Source: CAZRIP01 sp964600165 (lineage in GTDB: Bacteria; Elusimicrobiota; Elusimicrobia; UBA1565; UBA9628). From it: DNA of 11,245 bases. Below are positions 5,978-11,245 of this stretch, piece after piece. The notes under the pieces are model-generated. The model did not search any database, was not told the DNA's origin, and saw nothing but the letters and a program-made list of their open reading frames with translations. Positions within the stretch are counted from its first letter, which is position 1. Every line of letters begins with the position of its first letter. A program made the position numbers and the translations under genes. The stretch covers positions 1 through 11,245 of the forward strand of contig CAZRIP010000115.1 of assembly GCA_964600165.1 (NCBI GenBank), in the 5' to 3' direction.

Positions 5978-7164
5978 GGACCGTCGCGCGTCGACCAGAG
6001 CCCGGCCGCGCCGAGGACGGCGAAGGAAAGCCCGCATAGGGCGACGACGAGCCCCGGCGAGAAGTAGCTCATCAGCGTCGGAGAGGCGGCCATGACGAGC
6101 AGGCTCGCGCCGGTCTCGCACGAACGGGAAAAGCGGAGGATGCGCGTCAGCTCGACGCCCGGATAATCGCGCTGGACGAGGTCATAATAGGGAATGTCGT
6201 TGACCGGGCCGCCGATCGCGGCGAAAAAGCTCGCGACACGCAGCCAGCCGAGCGTCGGCGCGAGCCCCATCAGGAGAAAACCCGCGCCGAGCCACAGGTA
6301 GCCGCCGTAGGCGAAGCGCCACGGCCGGTCGCGGCGCACGTGCCCGATGTAGACGGCGCCGAGGACGTTGCCGGCGCCGTAGGCGGCGACGACGGAGCCG
6401 AACGCGCCGAGGTCTCCCGGCGAGAGCTTCTGGACCATCAGCGCGAGGCCGAGCGCGAAGGCCAGGTACCAGAGCGCGGCGACCGACGCGCGCGTGAGCG
6501 AGAGGTCCCGAAGCCGCCGATCGCCGGCGATCGCGCGCCAGCCCGCGATCAGGCTCTTGGCGAACGCGGCGCGCTCGGGACGAGAAGGCGGCGTCCGTCG
6601 CGGGGGGAGCAGCTTGATCGACAGCGCCGAGACGAAGAAGCTCAAGGAGTCGAGCGTGAAGAAGTGGATCATCGGCACGAAGGCCGACAGAGCGGCGATG
6701 ATCCCGGGCCCGACGGCGCGCGCGAGGCGGCTGGTCGAGCCCATCAGCGCGGTCGCCGCCTGGCGCGTCCGCTCATCGTCGGAGACCTCGGGGATCGTCG
6801 CCTGCAGCGCGGGATCGAAGAACGCGGAGAGCGCGGCGACGGCGACGGCCACGCCGGCGAGCAGCGGAAGCCCCAGCCCGCCGAAGCGCCGCGCGGCGAC
6901 GGGGAGGAGCACGATGAGGCCGCGCAGCGCGTCGACGCCGATCATCGTCCGGCGATGGTCCCATTGGTCGGCCCAGTGCCCGCCGACGACGCTGAGAAGG
7001 AAGAGCGAGCCGAGCTGGGCGGCGGAAAGGTAGCCGGCGCGCGCGCCGATGAGGCCCACGGCGAGCCAGACGAGCGCGACGCGGTAGATCTCGTCGCCGA
7101 CGCTCGACAGCGCCTGCCCGCTCCAAAGCAGCGCGATCGGGCGTCTCTTGAGGGCCTTGATCAT
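5974..7164 (-). CDS. MFS exporter, MFS_3/DHA3 type
   Basis: 396 residues with about 12 hydrophobic segments, an inner-membrane proton-driven exporter by family. The start LLWSGQALSSVGDEIYRVAL (about 12-31) and the loop 2-3 motif GGHWADQWDHRR (about 61-72), a version of MFS motif A, are typical of the MFS_3/DHA3 group that includes EntS and macrolide exporters. The substrate cannot be read from the sequence. ATG 7164 is chosen because it starts the family-like N-terminus and lies 7 bp after a promoter; an open extension to 7200 is Arg-rich and contains that promoter. It is transcribed away from the secreted protein gene at 7286. Confidence 0.88.
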   Translation of the reverse strand: MIKALKRRPIALLWSGQALSSVGDEIYRVALVWLAVGLIGARAGYLSAAQLGSLFLLSVVGGHWADQWDHRRTMIGVDALRGLIVLLPVAARRFGGLGLPLLAGVAVAVAALSAFFDPALQATIPEVSDDERTRQAATALMGSTSRLARAVGPGIIAALSAFVPMIHFFTLDSLSFFVSALSIKLLPPRRTPPSRPERAAFAKSLIAGWRAIAGDRRLRDLSLTRASVAALWYLAFALGLALMVQKLSPGDLGAFGSVVAAYGAGNVLGAVYIGHVRRDRPWRFAYGGYLWLGAGFLLMGLAPTLGWLRVASFFAAIGGPVNDIPYYDLVQRDYPGVELTRILRFSRSCETGASLLVMAASPTLMSYFSPGLVVALCGLSFAVLGAAGLWSTRDGP

Positions 7165-7171
7165 CCGCGCT

Positions 7172-7200
7172 AGTTTAGTGCGGCGCCGGCGCGGGGTCAA
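7172..7200 (-). promoter_or_regulatory. Promoter predicted to give a leaderless mRNA (MFS gene)
   Basis: TTGACC (7195-7200), 17-bp spacer, TAAACT (7172-7177), then 7 bp to ATG 7164. No ribosome site is present between the -10 box and the start codon. Confidence 0.8.
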
Positions 7201-7256
7201 GGCACCGTGTCACGCGCCGATCACATGGGGGTGACGCCGCCGTTACCGGCGCCGTT

Positions 7257-7279
7257 TACAATAAAGACCCACGGAGGAA
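7257..7279 (+). promoter_or_regulatory. -10 box and ribosome site of the 277-aa secreted protein gene
   Basis: A TACAAT (7257-7262) is followed by a short leader with a strong ribosome site, GGAGGA (7274-7279), 6 bp before ATG 7286. No good -35 is seen at 16-18 bp; GTGACG at 7231-7236 is 20 bp away. Unlike the three leaderless-type genes on the other strand, this gene uses a normal leader. Confidence 0.55.
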
Positions 7280-7285
7280 AGTGAA

Positions 7286-8115
7286 ATGAAAGTCAGCATT
7301 CAGTGCCTCGCCGCCGCCGCGTTGGCCTTGGCGATGCCGTCAGCCGCGCAGACGTCCCCCAATTGGAGTTCCGATCCGTTGCAAGGCCTGACGTTATCCA
7401 AATTTGTTGCTGCCGCGCCCGCCGCGGCGCCCGGCGTGTCGCGCTCGGCCGCGACCGGCGTTTGGGAGCTCCCTTTCATACAATCCTCGCGGCAGATCGC
7501 GCAGGAGAAGCCTTTTCCGCAGGACCTGCCGTGGGCCGAGGTCCTCGTCGCGGAGCCGGCGACGAAGGACTCCGACGTGCTGCCTTATTCGCCGGACCAG
7601 CTGCAAGCCGGCTCCGGGACGTCCTTCGATTTCAGCGGCTACCCGAAGCCCGTGCTGGGCCCGTCCAACGAGCTCGAGGCCGAGTACAGCTTCTTTATCA
7701 ACTGCTTCCTGCCCAGCCCGAGCGGCCGCGACGCGCGCTCGCCCGACGGCGGCTACCTCGGCGACATCAACGGCCTGTGCTCGCAGGCATCCGCCGCGCA
7801 AAGCCGCGAGCTCAAGATCACGGTGAAGTTCCCGCAGTTGAAGATCGCCGGCGAGGACGTCCTTTTCCGGGATCATGTCGTCGGCGGGCTGAACTACGCG
7901 AGCCACAACCACCCCGACAACGGCTGGGACGACTGGCGGTCCATCTATCTTCCGAGCAACGACGCGGATTGGGACTACCACTACATGCTGGACTTCAGCT
8001 TCGCGCCCACGCAAGACGGCCGGACGCGCGTCGTGGTCTTCATGCGGGTCCATCCCAACATGAAGATCACCGCCTTCCCGCGTCACGGCGGCAAGCTGTC
8101 GGGGCCGGACGGAAA

Positions 8116-8119
<4 letters not shown>
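7286..8119 (+). CDS. Secreted protein of unknown function (277 aa)
   Basis: I do not recognise a family. The protein starts with a Sec signal peptide (MKVSIQCLAAAALALAMPSA, cleavage probably near AAQT). The mature chain begins with an Ala-rich segment. From about 130 it is rich in aromatic and acidic residues, with two cysteines (FFINCFLPS, NGLCSQ) that could pair, and a striking His/Trp/Asp-rich stretch near 205-235 (LNYASHNHPDNGWDDW, DWDYHYMLDFSF) that might bind metal or sugar; this is only a guess from composition. Its TAA (8117-8119) overlaps the TAG of the convergent uup gene by two bases, and no terminator lies between them. Confidence 0.8.
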
Positions 8120-9906
<1,787 letters not shown>

Positions 9907-9933
9907 AAACACAAAACCCGCCTTTCGGCGGGT
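9907..9933 (-). terminator. Intrinsic terminator abutting the uup start
   Basis: A 7-bp stem, ACCCGCC with GGCGGGT, closes a GAAA tetraloop and is followed by TTTTGTGTTTAT, whose last bases run into the ATG. The tail is identical to that of the terminator at 2301-2332. It also buries AAGGCGG, the only ribosome-like sequence before the start, so it could act on transcription, translation or both. Confidence 0.75.
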
Positions 9934-10037
9934 GGCTGTCCTGACATTTCTCGTCTCAGGTTCGAAAGTCTAAATTGGTTGCGGGCTTTGCGACCGACCG
10001 CAGTTTCATCAGGTTCAGGATCGAACCTAGCAGTCGT
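9907..10037 (-). ncRNA. Structured RNA, copy B: leader of uup
   Basis: About 130 nt are expected from a start near 10037. The 3' half repeats copy A: CTTTCGAAC (9960-9968), hairpin 9940-9960 (stem CCTG/CAGG, 2-nt bulge, AC/GT, loop GAGAAAT), then GAC and the terminator. The 5' half is unique to this copy: a hairpin at 10011-10028 (AGGTTC/GAACCT, 6-nt loop), and AAGCCCGC (9981-9988), which could pair over 8 bp, one of them G-U, with the 3' arm of the terminator (9914-9921) and so form an antiterminator. A 17-codon reading frame, ATG 10009 to TGA 9956, ends inside the conserved hairpin and could be a leader peptide, but it lacks a ribosome site and is absent in copy A. Confidence 0.55.
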
Positions 10038-10043
10038 ATATAG

Positions 10044-10052
10044 AGTATAGCA
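10044..10052 (-). promoter_or_regulatory. Extended -10 promoter of the uup leader
   Basis: TGC-TATACT on the minus strand, inside TCCTGCTATACTC (10043-10055), which differs in one base from the promoter core of RNA A. No good -35 lies at 17-18 bp (GTGTGT or CGTGTG), which is common for extended -10 promoters. Transcription would start near 10037. Confidence 0.65.
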
Positions 10053-10055
10053 GGA

Positions 10056-10317
10056 GAATGGCCAAAACACACGCTTATGCTCGAAGGCGAGGACGACTGA
10101 ATCCGGCAAGCCTCCCTGTCGGACATCGCACCTGCGGGGGCGGATCATTCCGACGCCGTTCCACCTCGCATGTATCTGCGCGGTCCGCGATAGCCGCAAA
10201 ATAGACTGCCAGCGGCGGCGCAAGTGCTTCACTAGATCGTGACTTGCTCTCGATTCCCATTCTCGTCGTTCGGGTCATATGATGCACGTCACGAATCCTA
10301 AAACGAAAGGAACAGAA
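10056..10317. other. Intergenic region between uup leader and the dehydrogenase pair
   Basis: About 260 bp between divergent transcription units. The reading frames here have no protein-like character and look spurious. Base composition falls from about 70% GC on the uup side to near 50% in the dehydrogenase genes, so a recombination boundary may lie here, but I see no att site, inverted repeat or transposase. A TATGAT near 10278-10283 might be the -10 box of the dehydrogenase genes; no good -35 accompanies it. Confidence 0.4.
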
Positions 10318-11052
10318 ATGGGAAAGCTTGATGTGAAGGTTGCAGTAATAACGGGCGGAACAAGCGGTATGGCGCTAGCTACCGCAAAATTGTTCGTTGA
10401 AGAAGAGGCGTACGTTTTCGTCACCGGTCGGAGGCAAGAGGCTCTGGATAAGGCCGTCAAGCTGATCGGGCGGAACGTGACCGGCGTGCTGGGCGATGCG
10501 GCCAACCTGGATGACTTGGACCGTTTGTTCGATACGGTCAAGCGGGAAAAGGGCAGGATCGACGTCCTATTTGCGGCCGCCGGATTTGGAGAGACCAGCA
10601 AGATCGGCGAGATTACGGAGAAGCACTTCGACACGACATTCGGGCTGAATACGCGCGGCACGCTTTTCACGGTGCAGAAGGCGTTGCCGCTGTTTGCCGA
10701 TGGCGGGTCGATCATCATGAACTCGTCGAATGCAGGGCTTAAAGGCTTTCCTGCCTGGGGTGTGTATGCGGCGAGCAAAGCCGCGCTGCATGTATTCGCC
10801 CGCACTTGGGTGAACGAGCTAAAAGACAGGAGAATCCGGGTGAACGTGCTGTGCCCGGGGCAGGTCGATACACCGATGATGGACAAGGTGCTGAACGCGG
10901 AGGCAAAAAAGCAGTTCGGAACATTGATTCCGCGGGGGAAAATGGGCCTCCCTGACGAGATTGCGACGGTGGCGCTATTTCTCGCTTCAGATGACTCGAG
11001 CTATGTGAACGGCGTGGAGCTGGTGGCCGATGGTGGCATGGTTGCTGCCTGA
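10318..11052 (+). CDS. Short-chain dehydrogenase/reductase with altered glycine motif
   Basis: 244 residues, the usual length of a classical SDR, a soluble NAD(P)H-dependent oxidoreductase. The nucleotide-binding motif TGxxxGxG reads TGGTSGMA (12-19): the third glycine is alanine. TGRR at 36-39 after the second strand suggests NADPH. AAAG (86-89) replaces the common NNAG. Catalytic Asn 111, Ser 136 or 137, Tyr 150 and Lys 154 (YAASK) are present, as is the PG motif at 180-181. The substrate is unknown. ATG 10318 has AAAGGA 7 bp upstream and begins just before the first strand; an open extension from 10279 has no such support. It is the first of two tandem SDR genes and has lower GC than the rest of the window. 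Confidence 0.92.
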   Translation: MGKLDVKVAVITGGTSGMALATAKLFVEEEAYVFVTGRRQEALDKAVKLIGRNVTGVLGDAANLDDLDRLFDTVKREKGRIDVLFAAAGFGETSKIGEITEKHFDTTFGLNTRGTLFTVQKALPLFADGGSIIMNSSNAGLKGFPAWGVYAASKAALHVFARTWVNELKDRRIRVNVLCPGQVDTPMMDKVLNAEAKKQFGTLIPRGKMGLPDEIATVALFLASDDSSYVNGVELVADGGMVAA

Positions 11053-11076
11053 AACTACGCGTTATGGAGATTCATT

Positions 11077-11245
11077 GTGAGCAACAATAACGGACAAAAA
11101 TTGGCGGGAAAAATTGCGGTTATCACAGGCGGAAGCAGCGGGATTGGCTTGGCCACAGCCAAGCGCTTCGTGGAAGAAGGCGCCCACGTAGTGATCACTG
11201 GGCGACGAGAGAAAGAGCTGAAGGAGGCCGCAGCCTTCATCGAGA
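11077..11245 (+). CDS. Second short-chain dehydrogenase, 3' end outside window
   Basis: Starts at GTG 11077, with GGAG 7 bp upstream; the ATG at 11064 is in another frame and stops at once. Only 56 codons are visible, but they hold the complete cofactor motif TGGSSGIG and then GLATAKRFVEEGAHVVITGRR, closely similar to the first SDR over the same span, with the normal third glycine. The 24-bp gap suggests one operon and an origin by duplication or common acquisition. Catalytic residues lie beyond the window. Confidence 0.9.
   Translation, partial: MSNNNGQKLAGKIAVITGGSSGIGLATAKRFVEEGAHVVITGRREKELKEAAAFIE

Noticed and set aside
9946..9968. GGTTCGAAA read as a tRNA T-arm on the plus strand
   Set aside because: No acceptor stem, anticodon arm or closing T-stem; the same sequence recurs at 2357-2365 as part of the minus-strand RNA cassette.
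10275..10886. 203-codon minus-strand frame opposite the first SDR
   Set aside because: Shadow of a gene with a complete SDR motif set.

Overview
The window is GC-rich (about 65-75% over most of its length) and densely coded. It comes from a Gram-negative-type bacterium: it carries lnt, the last enzyme of three-acyl lipoprotein synthesis, a membrane-anchored lytic transglycosylase and several Sec-type secreted proteins. Many products are lineage-specific. Elusimicrobiota would fit the style of the genome, but this is an impression and cannot be proved from the sequence.

Layout. 1-2124 (minus strand): a compact operon of a 61-aa Lys/Ala/Glu-rich protein, a DUF952 protein, a 46-aa CxC mini-protein and lnt, whose C-terminus lies beyond the window. 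2161-2405 (minus): a strong promoter, a short structured RNA with an intrinsic terminator (copy A), and a small doubtful ORF. 2432-4154 (minus): a secreted protein of unknown function followed by a LysE/RhtB-type exporter. 4218-5941 (minus): a membrane-anchored lytic transglycosylase followed by a 73-aa helical protein. 5974-7164 (minus): an MFS exporter of the MFS_3/DHA3 type. 7286-8119 (plus): a second secreted protein of unknown function, convergent with the next gene, with overlapping stop codons. 8116-9906 (minus): uup-type ABC-F ATPase, preceded by a longer leader that carries a second copy (copy B) of the same structured RNA and terminator. 10318-11245 (plus): two tandem short-chain dehydrogenases in DNA of clearly lower GC (about 52% in a counted stretch), probably acquired.

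Three signals stand out. (1) Two copies of a promoter, hairpin and terminator cassette share a TGC-TATAMT promoter core, a CTTTCGAAC box, a hairpin with a compensatory base change and a conserved loop, and a terminator running into TTTTGTGTTTAT at the following start codon. I know no named RNA family that fits, and it is the best candidate for an undescribed element here. (2) Three genes share one promoter geometry: TTG-type -35, 17-bp spacer, -10 box, then exactly 7 bp to the ATG. This predicts leaderless mRNAs. (3) Two small downstream genes appear to start at CTG codons overlapping the upstream stop as CTGA, both in the context AAGCCCTGA.

Gene functions mostly concern the cell envelope (lipoprotein acylation, peptidoglycan cleavage, export, secreted proteins), plus translation support (Uup). 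I see no defence system, CRISPR array, tRNA, rRNA or complete mobile element.
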